DNA of 64,000 nt from Bradyrhizobium manausense. GTDB lineage: Bacteria > Pseudomonadota > Alphaproteobacteria > Rhizobiales > Xanthobacteraceae. Position numbers and translations under genes: made by a program. Within the stretch, counting starts at the first letter, position 1. Every line of letters begins with the position of its first letter. The notes under the pieces were generated by a model. The model was not told the origin of the DNA. It was given only the letters and a program-made list of their open reading frames with translations, and ran no database searches. Positions 27,005 through 35,998 of this stretch are shown in pieces. The stretch is taken from NCBI RefSeq assembly GCF_018129685.1, contig NZ_JAFCLG010000011.1, forward strand, positions 62,001 through 126,000, given 5' to 3'.

Positions 27005-27519
27005 TCAGTGAACGGCTGGTGAGACAGCTTGACTGTTCAGATAACAGCCGTAGTCCGGGCTTGTGACCGCGCGCAGCTCGACGCGCCCATCCTCGACCTC
27101 AAGCGTCTTGATCTGTTCCGGCGATTCGAAGTCAGTCCATATTGTAGATTGATCGCCGCGAGCGGTGCCGGAAGTTGGCGCAAATAGGCGGATGCCGCGC
27201 CGACCATCGTTGCGAGGTGACCGAAACTCCAATGGGTCGGCGCGACTGGTGTCTCGCCCGGCAGCATCAACGTCAGCCGCTCGCCATCGTCGCGGCTCGC
27301 CTCCACCCGGATCGCCGCGCTCTCGATGGTCCGGGTCCGGCTGCGTTCGGCCCGGCCGAGCACCGCGGCTTGCAACTCCGACAGCGAAAGGTAGCGCTCG
27401 TCGGCCGACCGGGAAAACCACTCCGAGGACACGCGGCCTATGCGCTCGCCGCGGCTCGTATCCACTTTGTAACCGGCGCGTACACCGCGATCGGCGTCCA
27501 GAACATTCAGTTGGGTCAT
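27005..27519 (-). pseudogene. truncated, frameshifted DUF932 gene
   Basis: The first 125 residues match the DUF932 N-terminus found on rhizobial islands (MTQLNVLDADRGVRAGYKVD, then ESAAIRVEASRDDGERLTLM). After INLQYGLTSNR the reading shifts; the true continuation EQIKTLEVEDGRVELRAVTS is in the neighbouring frame, consistent with loss of one base near 27118-27123. Even that frame stops after another 20 codons, so about 60% of the normal gene is missing. DUF932 proteins are thought to act in plasmid or phage DNA biology. This copy should be inactive. Confidence 0.85.
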
Positions 27520-27532
27520 GGGACATCTCCAT

Positions 27533-27572
27533 GACGGGCGCCGCGAGACTCTCTCGCCTGCCTCAACCCGTC
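27533..27572 (-). promoter_or_regulatory. type A leader hairpin before the DUF932 remnant
   Basis: On the minus strand the leader opens GACGGGTTGAGGC, continues GAGAGAGTCTCGCGGCG and closes CCCGTC, so GACGGG can pair with CCCGTC and GAGA with TCTC inside. The match to the ParB leader is close although the two genes are unrelated in sequence. Confidence 0.7.
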
Positions 27573-27700
27573 ACGGAAATTCCTGCCAAACTCTGACTCT
27601 ACGATCGGTCGGACGCATCCAAAGGACCTGCCCAACGCGGGATAAGAAGCTGCGATAGCAGGGCCCGACCTGCGGCTGATGTACTCGCCGCACGGTACCT

Positions 27701-27875
27701 CCTATGATCCCTATGCCCCCTATGACTTGATGTTTCGGTGACTGCAGCTACAAGCATCGATCGTATGCTGAGGGAGCGTAGAATTGATGCAGTTACCAAG
27801 CCGCGTACAAACTGCTGAGTGCCCATCGCTGCAATCCCCCCGATGGCACCCATGGTCCCTATGCCCCCTATGACC
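27701..27875 (-). repeat. two clusters of 9-bp-period CATAGGG-type repeats
   Basis: Plus-strand TATG occurs at 27703, 27712 and 27721, and TATG/CATG/GATG at 27842, 27851, 27860 and 27869: a strict 9-bp period in two clusters. In one minus frame they encode Gly/Ile/Met triplets (VIGGIGTMGAIGG). The rest of 27573-27955 shows no gene. The clusters lie just past the stop of the P-loop ATPase gene. Confidence 0.6.
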
Positions 27876-27955
27876 GCGTTGTCGTGGCGTTTGCTGATTC
27901 ATTCGCAGCGTTTGCGCGCCGAGGTCCGTGATGTCGGAGGTCCTTTGCTGGCCTC

Positions 27956-29563
27956 CTATTCGGTCCTCTTCAGCGCGTAGCTCGACGGGCTCCACTTGGA
28001 GGGGGACTTGATGCGGAGCATCACGAAGCCGCCAGCACGCGTCCCCTCGAGTCGTGCCACAAAGCTCGCGAGACTCTGCCGGCTGCCGCGCTCCTGCGGG
28101 TCAGCCAACCGGCATAAGCGAATGTCGAGCTCCTTCACCTTCATAGGGCGCTCCCCATACAGCTCGTGCCAGGTGGTAAAGAACTCAACCACCTGCGCGC
28201 GGAGCGGATCATCGCGCTTGATCTCGGAGATGCGGCGAACCGGGTCGGGGCAGCCGAGGGCAAGGAGCGGATCACGACACCAAGTGGCCCACTGCTCAAA
28301 GCTGCCGAGCGCCAGGCCAGGCTTGCTCTGATTGCGGCGTCCCCACCGCCAGATGGTGAGCGCCGCAGCGAGGAGCTCATTTCGCTTCTCCTTGATGGTC
28401 AAACGAAAATCCTCATCGAACCGGCGCTGCTCGGGGTCCTCGCAGCCGGCATCGAGTTCGACAATCAGGAAGCGCCGCGCCAGGTCCTCTGACACCGTCG
28501 TGGCATTCCCGGTCATCGCCAGAAAGGCGGAGCTCGTGATCGAAACCACCTTCGTATTCTCGCGGAACCGACGGATCGCACACGGGTTCTCAGTGGCGAT
28601 CTGCGCCAGCAAATTCGAACGCACGACCTCCGCGTTGACGTTGTCGAGGAAGATGATCGGGTCGGCCGCGACGAGGGCGGCCGTCAATCGCTTCTCGAGC
28701 TCGGCGCGTTCGCCGGAGCTGGTGAAGGCCTTCGGAGAGAAGTTGAAGGCGATTTGTGACGCCGCACGAACGAGCAGACCTTTGCCGGTGCCAGCGCCCG
28801 AATACTGCGGCGAACGTATGATGAAACCGGGCGCGAGCGGCAAGCTCGGACGACACACCGCGGTCAAAACCGCGAGGACGTAGGTGGCTTCGTCGATGCC
28901 CGGAGGGTGTGAGGGATCGACGATGGACTGGCCGCTGGGGCTGGCGATCGTCTGTGCGTCCGCAAAGGGAAAGCTGGCAAAGGGCTTGCGAAGGGTACGC
29001 TAGGCCGCCTCGGCCTGCTTGCGTGACGGGCGCTCGGGAATGCTCGGCAGCTCGATGCCCGTGCACCAGAAACGCGTATCCTTGTCGTAGCCACGCGCGA
29101 CGCGGATCGAGCCATCGTTCGCAAGAATCGGAGCGCGGCAGATCCCGTCGAGGTGGGGAACGCCCCAGGCGTCGTGCCGGTTGAGATACAACCGAGCGAC
29201 CCGATCGGGGAGGGTCACGGCTTCGACGACGACTTCACCACGGACGATCTTCTTCACAACCGGGCGGCACACCTGGTGCGCATGATTGACGACGTCGTGG
29301 ACGTTGAGATCGAGAGTCGAGAACCCATCAGCGGTCTCGATCAGCTTGACGAGTCCGGCGCCACGCTGGAAGAGCTTTGACGAGCTCGCGAGGCGCTCGG
29401 CCAATCTGCCAGCCGCGGCCGGCAGATTGGACTGATCGATGAGCAACGAACGGAGCTCCTCAGCGCCCCGCGGTGCAGCGGACGTCGATGCGCCCGCCTT
29501 GTGTTGGTCATTGGATTTCGAAGAGCGGTTCCGCTTGGCGCGCTGCGACTTGTTGCTGGACAT
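27956..29563 (-). pseudogene. P-loop ATPase (primase/helicase-like) gene interrupted by one in-frame TAG
   Basis: A single frame runs from 29563 to 27956 with only one interruption, a TAG at 29002-29000. The N-terminal part (187 aa) holds a conserved region (LPDRVARLYLNRHDAWGVPH, then NDGSIRVARGYDKDTRFWCT). The C-terminal part (about 347 codons) has Walker A GAGTGKG and a Walker B-like PIIFLDN. Homologues in rhizobial islands appear as one protein and probably act in element replication. Either the gene is dead, or the C-terminal piece is made separately (TTG at 28867, 303 aa), or the TAG is read through. No other frameshift is seen, so the mutation is probably recent. Confidence 0.75.
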
Positions 29564-29715
29564 GTGCTTCCCACTGAACGTTCAGTCGTACGACTGCTTG
29601 GGGGAAGCACTAGTCCAACATGTCAGGACAACATAGGAAGGTTACCCCAGAGGGTTTGCTCAAAACTCCACGCACACGATCGAGCTTTTGACGCCGTGTC
29701 TCCTCAAACAAAGGA

Positions 29716-30276
29716 TCAGGCCAATTCCTTGGGCTTGTGCGCCAGCCAATTCTTGAGCCGGTCTCGATTGTCGACAGCGCCGTTGCCGATCTCCTTGAAG
29801 AATAACTTGACGTCCGCCAGGAAACGCGGCGTCCGTCGCAGCTCCGGCAGAGGTCGCCTGAGATGAGGCTCAAGCCGGTCGATTCTGTTTTCAACGTCCG
29901 CCACGGTCACGGGCGCGACGGCGCACTCGCAGAATCGCTCAATCACTCGAAGACAACAGGAATTGCCGTCGGTCAGGTGACTCATGTCGGGGACGACCAC
30001 GGTGCCGTGCTCATCTATCGCATCTATCAGCTCTGCCAGGTGAGGCCGATACTCGATTTCGACTTCGAAAATGGTCCGGGCGCGCCAATCGATTTCGCGC
30101 AAATCTTGCTGGTTATTGTAGATCACCTGCTTGAGACCGATCTCTCGAACGAGAGGATGCGCGACGAAATTGAAGAATTTGTCCAGCTTCTGCTGACTCC
30201 TGGGATTCCACCCACGGTCTTCCTCATCGCGGACGCTATTGTGACCTTTCGCCGAATAGTAGGCGTAGGCAGGCAT
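29716..30276 (-). CDS. hypothetical protein with distant resolvase-like features, 186 aa
   Basis: The start MPAYAYYSAKG and a middle segment YRPHLAELIDAIDEHGTVVV followed by PDMSHL faintly resemble the N-terminal fold of serine recombinases (strand with YxRVS, then PxLxxLL...VVVxxxDRL). Key residues such as the catalytic arginines are not evident, so I do not call it a recombinase. The C-terminus is helical and basic. An ATG at 30288 would add four residues. The 319 bp upstream (30277-30595) holds no supported gene. Confidence 0.45.
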   Translation of the reverse strand: MPAYAYYSAKGHNSVRDEEDRGWNPRSQQKLDKFFNFVAHPLVREIGLKQVIYNNQQDLREIDWRARTIFEVEIEYRPHLAELIDAIDEHGTVVVPDMSHLTDGNSCCLRVIERFCECAVAPVTVADVENRIDRLEPHLRRPLPELRRTPRFLADVKLFFKEIGNGAVDNRDRLKNWLAHKPKELA

Positions 30277-30595
30277 CTTGAGCCCCATCTCTTACCTCCG
30301 ATTCCAAGGACCATTCTTCATTGCGCACGAAAGGTGGTATTGTGTCATAGGACATCGGCTTGAAATAATTCGTTACACAAATGGCGAGAATGCTCACTGC
30401 TGAGGGCGTACGAGACGGCTCCAGGGATCATTCTCAGATCGGCCGACAGAACCGTCCATTCAAGGCCATCGGCTGATCTCAGCCAAAACTACCCCGGGTA
30501 ACCCTTCTGAATCTTCCGATCCGACCTCGCTATCGGATGTCGCGAGCGAGAGATCCGCAACGATCTCCGCAAGTGCGACGAAGGAGAGTCAGAAG

Positions 30596-31624
30596 ATGCG
30601 TGCGTGGCTGGACGAGATTACGGAAGAGACGGGCCATGTGGTCCGGACGCTGGCGGACGACGAGGCGCGCGCGGCGGGGTTTCATCGGCTGACTGACTAT
30701 CAGTTGATGCGCATGCTGACTGAGGATGCCGCGGCGGAGACGGTCCGAGCGGCTAGGCGGGGGCGTAAGGCAGACGACGACAGTCAATTTCTCGCTGCTC
30801 TGGCTCCGTTCTTCGCCCGGCCGGACGATCTTCGGGTGACGCCCTTCGCCTGCGCCGTAGGACGGGATCTTGCTCCTTTGTTTGCCGGTGCGGGCGCATC
30901 CGAAGAAGTCGTTCGCCGGGCGCGCGATTTCGCCCGGGAAAAGTTCGCGATCTATATCGACGTCGCCGAAGGAGCGTTTCGCCTCGGTCAAACCCATCAG
31001 CTTCGGGCCGTTTTCGTTTACCGCGTACCGCGGCCGGATCGTTACATGAGGCCCCGCTCACTCGATCCTTATGTGCCTGATGCATCGGATCGACTTCGGA
31101 TCTTCGCCGTAGCCGGCGCCATCGGCGGCTTGGCGTGCGCCCGCGCCAGCTGGGTCGTCGGCAGCCAGTCCGGTCGCGGTGACGACCTATTCCACGAGCT
31201 GGTCCGTCATCGTCATCACGAATCTGGCCTGCAATTCGACAGCCTCGTGACGGAGATCGAGGATCTGGTTTGGCTGACGCTTGCCTATGCGGCCGTTGCT
31301 CAGCCGGATCGGCGCGAGATCCTGCCGATGGCCACGATCAACAGAGAGGGGCGCCTGCCCAATCGGGCGGCGCGAAGGCGGCAGCGCGGACTCAGCCTTT
31401 TCCGTGTTGAGCGCCTGCGTGCCCCCGCCGACAATTTCGGGCGCCGCGTCCGGGCCAACAACCAAGAGGGCTGGCAGCTCGGGCGCCGCATCAGGGTTCG
31501 CGGTCACTTCAAGATGCAGCGTCACGGGACCGAAGGTAGGCTCCGCAAGCTGATCTTCGTCGCCTCTCATTGTCGTGGTCCGCTCGACGCCGCGCCCCTT
31601 CACTCGATGAGGTTGTTGGATTGA
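30596..31624 (+). CDS. hypothetical island protein, 342 aa
   Basis: GAAGGAGAG precedes the ATG. The protein is soluble; its N-terminal 130 residues are helical (MRAWLDEITEETGHVVRTLA), and its C-terminal 100 residues have the pattern FRVERLRAPADNFGRRV and LGRRIRVRGHFKMQRHG, which recurs in many Bradyrhizobium hypothetical proteins. The RVRGHFKMQRHG string suggests nucleic acid contact. The stop abuts the stop of the convergent gene at 31625 with no gap. No function is known. Confidence 0.6.
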   Translation: MRAWLDEITEETGHVVRTLADDEARAAGFHRLTDYQLMRMLTEDAAAETVRAARRGRKADDDSQFLAALAPFFARPDDLRVTPFACAVGRDLAPLFAGAGASEEVVRRARDFAREKFAIYIDVAEGAFRLGQTHQLRAVFVYRVPRPDRYMRPRSLDPYVPDASDRLRIFAVAGAIGGLACARASWVVGSQSGRGDDLFHELVRHRHHESGLQFDSLVTEIEDLVWLTLAYAAVAQPDRREILPMATINREGRLPNRAARRRQRGLSLFRVERLRAPADNFGRRVRANNQEGWQLGRRIRVRGHFKMQRHGTEGRLRKLIFVASHCRGPLDAAPLHSMRLLD

Positions 31625-32398
31625 TCATGCGGTAGGATCGTTCAGCTGAGCGAAGAACTCATCAAGTAATTTTTCGAGCAAGCTGCGCTGCTCAGCAAGA
31701 TCGAGGCCAAGCTGCAGAAGGAGCTTCAGTATACCGTCTCGGTCCATGCGCCCGATCTGATCACAGATAGTGTCCTTGAGCGTGAGAAATGGGATGCTCT
31801 CGGTCCTTCTGAGGCGCCAAAGGCCGGGAACGAGGGACCTGTATGGCGCGACTGGCAGATCAAGGCCAAGGAATCGCGGGGCTGCAACAAGCTCATCGAG
31901 GAACGCACGGGCGTTTCTTCGCAGCTTGGCCAAATGGCGGGACTCGGCCTGCTGCTTCGAGCGCGCCGCGGTCAGGGCAGCCGCCACCGCCTGCGCGGGA
32001 TGCCAATGGGCAACCGGTTGGTTTTCCTCAACCCTCGCGATGAAGGCGGGACCTGCGATGAGATTTCCGGTGAAGCGTCCGCCACGCCACTCTCGCTCAA
32101 GTGTGACGGCTCTGCACATCATGACTCGGTGTTGGCGCCATTGCATGCGGTGGCGTTCCAGGACCTCGCGGGGATCGACGACGTCGAACGGCTCGATCGC
32201 AAGAGGATAGTGTCGGGTGACATGGGCTAGACGAGGCTCGTGAATCGACGTGCGCCAGTTCTTGTGAATGCGAACTGTCCCCAGTTCGGGCTCAGCGCCG
32301 GCATCACCGAGATGATCAACAAGACGAACGTCCCAGGGCAGTCCTCCTGAGAGGGCCGGCAAAGCAGCGCGAACCAGATCAACAAGATCATGGCTCAC
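31625..32398 (-). CDS. hypothetical protein, 257 aa
   Basis: Soluble, mainly helical protein: MSHDLVDLVRAALPALSGGL at the N-terminus, a basic central region (HLAKLRRNARAFLDELVAAP) and a leucine-rich helical tail (LKLLLQLGLDLAEQRSLLEK). I recognise no domain. It is convergent with the 342-aa gene. The 604 bp upstream (32399-33002) shows no supported gene and should contain its promoter and that of the plus-strand cluster. Confidence 0.5.
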   Translation of the reverse strand: MSHDLVDLVRAALPALSGGLPWDVRLVDHLGDAGAEPELGTVRIHKNWRTSIHEPRLAHVTRHYPLAIEPFDVVDPREVLERHRMQWRQHRVMMCRAVTLEREWRGGRFTGNLIAGPAFIARVEENQPVAHWHPAQAVAAALTAARSKQQAESRHLAKLRRNARAFLDELVAAPRFLGLDLPVAPYRSLVPGLWRLRRTESIPFLTLKDTICDQIGRMDRDGILKLLLQLGLDLAEQRSLLEKLLDEFFAQLNDPTA

Positions 32399-33002
32399 GT
32401 GACGTGCTCGCGAGGAGCGGTTTTACCGACTGTGCTTAACAAAGAGCTTCTCCGTTTCGCCGTCGCGGGTCGCGCGTGCGCTCCAGCGAGGTCCTCAGCA
32501 GGGCGGGTCGCAGACAACGACGTTTAGCGCATAGAAGCTTAACTCTCACTTTCATCAGTGCTCAATCCGTCCATCGCAGCGCTCGATCGGCGGTGCCGGG
32601 TATCGCAACATCGGAATGGACGCTCGAACAAGCTCTCTGAAGGAAGCAAGGCGGAATTAAACACAGCGCGCGCGGCGATGACTCTAGTATCGCGCTACCG
32701 CTTGTTTGATCCGACCCTCGGCGGCTCGAGTCGGGACCATGTCGGTGACATCGCGAAGAACCGCCTGCCGAGCCCCGCGCTCTCCTTGGAAACTGTTGAA
32801 CCGTCCGCCTCGCGTACGTCGGCGATGGTCAATCGAGAGCCGACCGTCAACGCGAATGATGTCCACCTGCCATCATAGAAGTGATCAGCACCGAAACCCA
32901 TGGGGGTTACCCGCCTGGGTCTTGGTCAAGGGAGACCCTAACGTATTCGCACGACAGGGGCGCTCGAGCCGAGCTTAATCGAAGTGCCAGTTAGCGTGAG
33001 TG

Positions 33003-33400
33003 GCATGCATTTCTTCACATACGAGAAGAGGATCAAGAGGGACGCCAGGCGTCTGAGGAATTCGTTGGCGAGGTACGGCCACGACCTGAAGTACACCAAG
33101 TGCCTCGACTTGATGGCCCGCCTACACGGCTTTGTCCATTTCTCCCAATGGCAGAACACGATTTGGGATGGGCCGCTGAGCCCCTTCGACGATGATGCCG
33201 ACGACGAGACAGTCGAAGCCCGCTTCCAGCACCAGGAGCGCGTGATGGCAGAAGCCGGGTTCGCCGACGTTGCAGGCGCGGTGCTCGATGAAGTGAACCC
33301 CACAGGACGGCGCAAGTCGATGTTGTGTAGTGACAACGAGTTCGCGGACGATGCGGCCGCGACCTCGAACCTCATCAAGGGGAGCGAGAGCGATGTTTGA
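33003..33400 (+). CDS. glyoxalase-related small protein, 131 aa
   Basis: The ATG giving MHFFTYEKRIKRDARRLRNS is preferred to an upstream GTG. The region LARYGHDLKYTKCLDLMARL followed by HGFVHFSQWQ matches a short helical domain common in plasmid proteins (sometimes labelled glyoxalase-related). The C-terminal half is acidic. It is the first gene of the plus-strand cluster leading to the coupling protein. Its function is unknown. Confidence 0.55.
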
Positions 33401-33532
33401 TACTGACGTCGAACAGACGATCACCATGACGCGTCCCGGCATCCGCCCCTCAGTGGGAAATCACCACAATGGGGCGAAAGCGGCGATGCCGCAGTCTTCT
33501 CGGTGCTGGTCCATCGAGGACGGAGCAGCCTG

Positions 33533-34249
33533 ATGGCGACCACCGGCAGGGTCAATCGGCGTCGCAAGCACGCGTTGCTTGATCGTACGATACAAAAGCA
33601 CCGCAAGGTAAAGGCTGGCCCCAGGATCGATCCGATCCCGCAGTCATACCGTCCGCTGCGTCAGGCCTGCGTTCGGTTCAACAACCAGCTGTTCGGCGGC
33701 AAGCTGCCGCCGTGCCTGGTGACACTGCAACGCAAGCGCAGCGCTCTGGGCTATTTCGCCGGCCGCCGCTTCAAGTCATCCGACGGCGCCGTCGTCACCG
33801 ACGAGATCGCGCTCAACCCCGCGTGCTTCGCCGCCCGCGGCGCGAAGAGGGTGCTGTCGACGCTTGCTCACGAGCTCGTGCACCAGTGGCAACATCACTA
33901 CGGCAAGCCCTCGCGCAGCGGGTACCACAACTCGGAGTGGGCGGCGAAGATGGCCGAGATCGGCCTTATTCCCTCGCACACGGGGCGTCCCGGCGGCAAT
34001 AAGACCGGCCAGCGGATGACGCACTTCATCCAGCCGGGCGGGCGCTTCGATCGTATTGCCGACGCGCTGATCGCCAAGGGCTTCGCGCTCGCCTACGTCG
34101 AGCGCACGACCAAGACCCAGCGCAAGGTCGCGCTGAAGAAGCGCCAGAGCAAGACCCGCTATCGGTGCCCGTGCTGTCAGCAGAACGCCTGGGCCAAGCC
34201 CGTGGCCAATCTCGTCTGCGGCGACTGCCAAGAGCGGCTCGTGCCTTAG
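33533..34249 (+). CDS. SprT-like metalloprotease domain protein, 238 aa
   Basis: The SprT/SPRTN signature is clear: a core with LSTLAHELVHQWQHHYGKPS, where HELVH is the zinc-binding HExxH, preceded by RFNNQLFGGKLPPCLVTLQR and followed by GYHNSEWAAKMAEIGL. The C-terminus ends in a zinc ribbon (YRCPCCQQNAW ... LVCGDCQERL). Eukaryotic SPRTN cleaves proteins crosslinked to DNA; the bacterial family is less known. On an island the target could be a relaxase-DNA adduct or host DNA-bound proteins, which is inference. The ATG at 33533 (MATTGRVNRRR) has GGACGGAG upstream. Confidence 0.85.
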   Translation: MATTGRVNRRRKHALLDRTIQKHRKVKAGPRIDPIPQSYRPLRQACVRFNNQLFGGKLPPCLVTLQRKRSALGYFAGRRFKSSDGAVVTDEIALNPACFAARGAKRVLSTLAHELVHQWQHHYGKPSRSGYHNSEWAAKMAEIGLIPSHTGRPGGNKTGQRMTHFIQPGGRFDRIADALIAKGFALAYVERTTKTQRKVALKKRQSKTRYRCPCCQQNAWAKPVANLVCGDCQERLVP

Positions 34250-34291
34250 GTAGGCGAAGAACATCACCATATCACGGAAGGAAGATCGAAC

Positions 34292-35878
34292 ATGAATGCC
34301 GCCTGGAACTTCATTTGCGCGATCGAGGCCGCCGGCGAAAAGCCCGGCGGGGCACGGATTCAGCGAGAGCTCATCGGGGACATGACCGCGAGGTTGATGT
34401 TGTCCGCGGGCGGCGAGCGTCCCAGCGTCCTGGAGTGCTCGGCTAAGCTTGAGCTTCCCTTCGACGTTATCACGGCGACCGTTCCTATCCGCTTTCGCAT
34501 CGGCGATTGGGCGCTGGTCGGGGCCGTGGTGGGCATGGTGCGCGACAAGGTTCTGACGATCTGCCCTGCCAAGCTGCGAGAGGAAGATGGCCTGGTCACG
34601 GACGGCGTGCTGGGGATGTTCAAGGACAGGCCGGTTGTCGCACTCACTGCTTCACGCGAGGTCGACAAGCTCTTTGTTCGGATCGGCGGCTTCGGGAACT
34701 CCGCGATCACCTCGGATCGCGCAACCCAGTCGGCAGCGTGCGCAGTAAAGGAGCAAGACGGGAGAGCGAAGGCGGGCAAACAAGCGCAGCCGAAAGATGA
34801 AGACGCAAGGCGCGAACACAGCCGCAGGCTGCGCGAAACGGCAGCCGAGCGCCAGCGGGAGAAGGAGAAGCGGGAATACGGCGACATTCCGGCGCCGCTC
34901 GCGACCATCAACATCCGCCCGACGGTGCTGAAGACGGGCGATAGCAATCTCGTGATGGCCGTCCTCAGCGAGATTCCAGCGACTAAGAGCACGTCGGGAC
35001 AGTACAAGCACGAAGGCAGCGTGCAACAGCTCAAGGTCGCGCTTTCAGTGCAGATGCTGTTGACCTTCCATGGTCTCAGAGCGCTTCTCGGCGGCGCCGG
35101 TCGCGCGGTAAAGGAACTCGCCGCCATGCCGATCGGGCTCGGCGACATCCCCAGCCGCTTGGTCACGGGTCGCGAGCACCTTGCGAGCCTGACTGCGTTC
35201 AGATCGGAGCAAGAGCTTGAGAAGTGGGCAAATCACAAGTATGCCGCATCGAGAAGTGGGGGCGAGCGGCATACGAACGACTGGCTGGGCGACGCCATTC
35301 GCGCGGAAACGGAAACGGTGAGAATCCTGTTTCGCGCCTATCAGCGTGCGCAGTTGGTGGTCACAGCACAACGCAAGGCCTCCGGCACGAAAGAGGACGC
35401 CACCGCCGCAACGTTGGAAGCAGCATACAATGATGCCAACACGCACCTGTCGGTGATCGAGGCCTGTCAGGTCGCGATCTTCGCCGACATCAACCCGGCT
35501 GCGCTCTGGATACAGAACGGCGCGGTCTGCGGAAGGACGTTCGAACTGGCACGCTTCGTCGGACGTATTGCAAGGGGCGTCGATGCTGAGCTCGACCGCG
35601 ACCTGTGGGGGGCTGCAAATCAACTGCTGACAGCGCGGCCCGAGGGAACCGTTCTGTCCGGCATGCAGATCGATCTCCGCGAGGTCCTGAGCAAGACCAT
35701 CGCGCCCGCGAAATTCAAGTTTGCGTTGGAGATCGCGGGATCGGTGAACGGGACGATTCGTGCCGCGCGAGCAACGCGGGAGGTTACCGTCAAGGAGCAC
35801 GACGGACGGCGCTACGCCATCGTCGCGGGACCAAAGGGCTCGCTTGCCGTCGTCGTCCTGCCCCCGGACATCCAGTAA
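34292..35878 (+). CDS. large protein of unknown family, 528 aa
   Basis: AAGGAAG precedes the ATG. Residues 1-140 look beta-rich (VLECSAKLELPFDVITATVP). Residues 150-200 are a charged Lys/Arg/Glu linker (RREHSRRLRETAAERQREKE) likely to be coiled coil. Residues 220-480 are helical, and the end is again beta-rich (GRRYAIVAGPKGSLAVVVLP). No enzyme motif is visible. It lies between the SprT-like and M41-like genes in a same-strand cluster, so it may be part of the same complex. It may be specific to this island family. Confidence 0.6.
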   Translation: MNAAWNFICAIEAAGEKPGGARIQRELIGDMTARLMLSAGGERPSVLECSAKLELPFDVITATVPIRFRIGDWALVGAVVGMVRDKVLTICPAKLREEDGLVTDGVLGMFKDRPVVALTASREVDKLFVRIGGFGNSAITSDRATQSAACAVKEQDGRAKAGKQAQPKDEDARREHSRRLRETAAERQREKEKREYGDIPAPLATINIRPTVLKTGDSNLVMAVLSEIPATKSTSGQYKHEGSVQQLKVALSVQMLLTFHGLRALLGGAGRAVKELAAMPIGLGDIPSRLVTGREHLASLTAFRSEQELEKWANHKYAASRSGGERHTNDWLGDAIRAETETVRILFRAYQRAQLVVTAQRKASGTKEDATAATLEAAYNDANTHLSVIEACQVAIFADINPAALWIQNGAVCGRTFELARFVGRIARGVDAELDRDLWGAANQLLTARPEGTVLSGMQIDLREVLSKTIAPAKFKFALEIAGSVNGTIRAARATREVTVKEHDGRRYAIVAGPKGSLAVVVLPPDIQ

Positions 35879-35998
35879 GGCACTGATAGGACGTTTCATT
35901 TCTGTCTCGATTCATTCTTTGGACGGACGGCGTGCGCTGCCCGCACGATCGCGGTCGGGCGGATCAAAGCGCCCGTCAACCGAGGAGAAGGACCAAGC

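Noticed and set aside
27701-27875. CRISPR array
   Set aside because: The period is 9 bp with no spacers of 25-40 bp; these are short tandem units.
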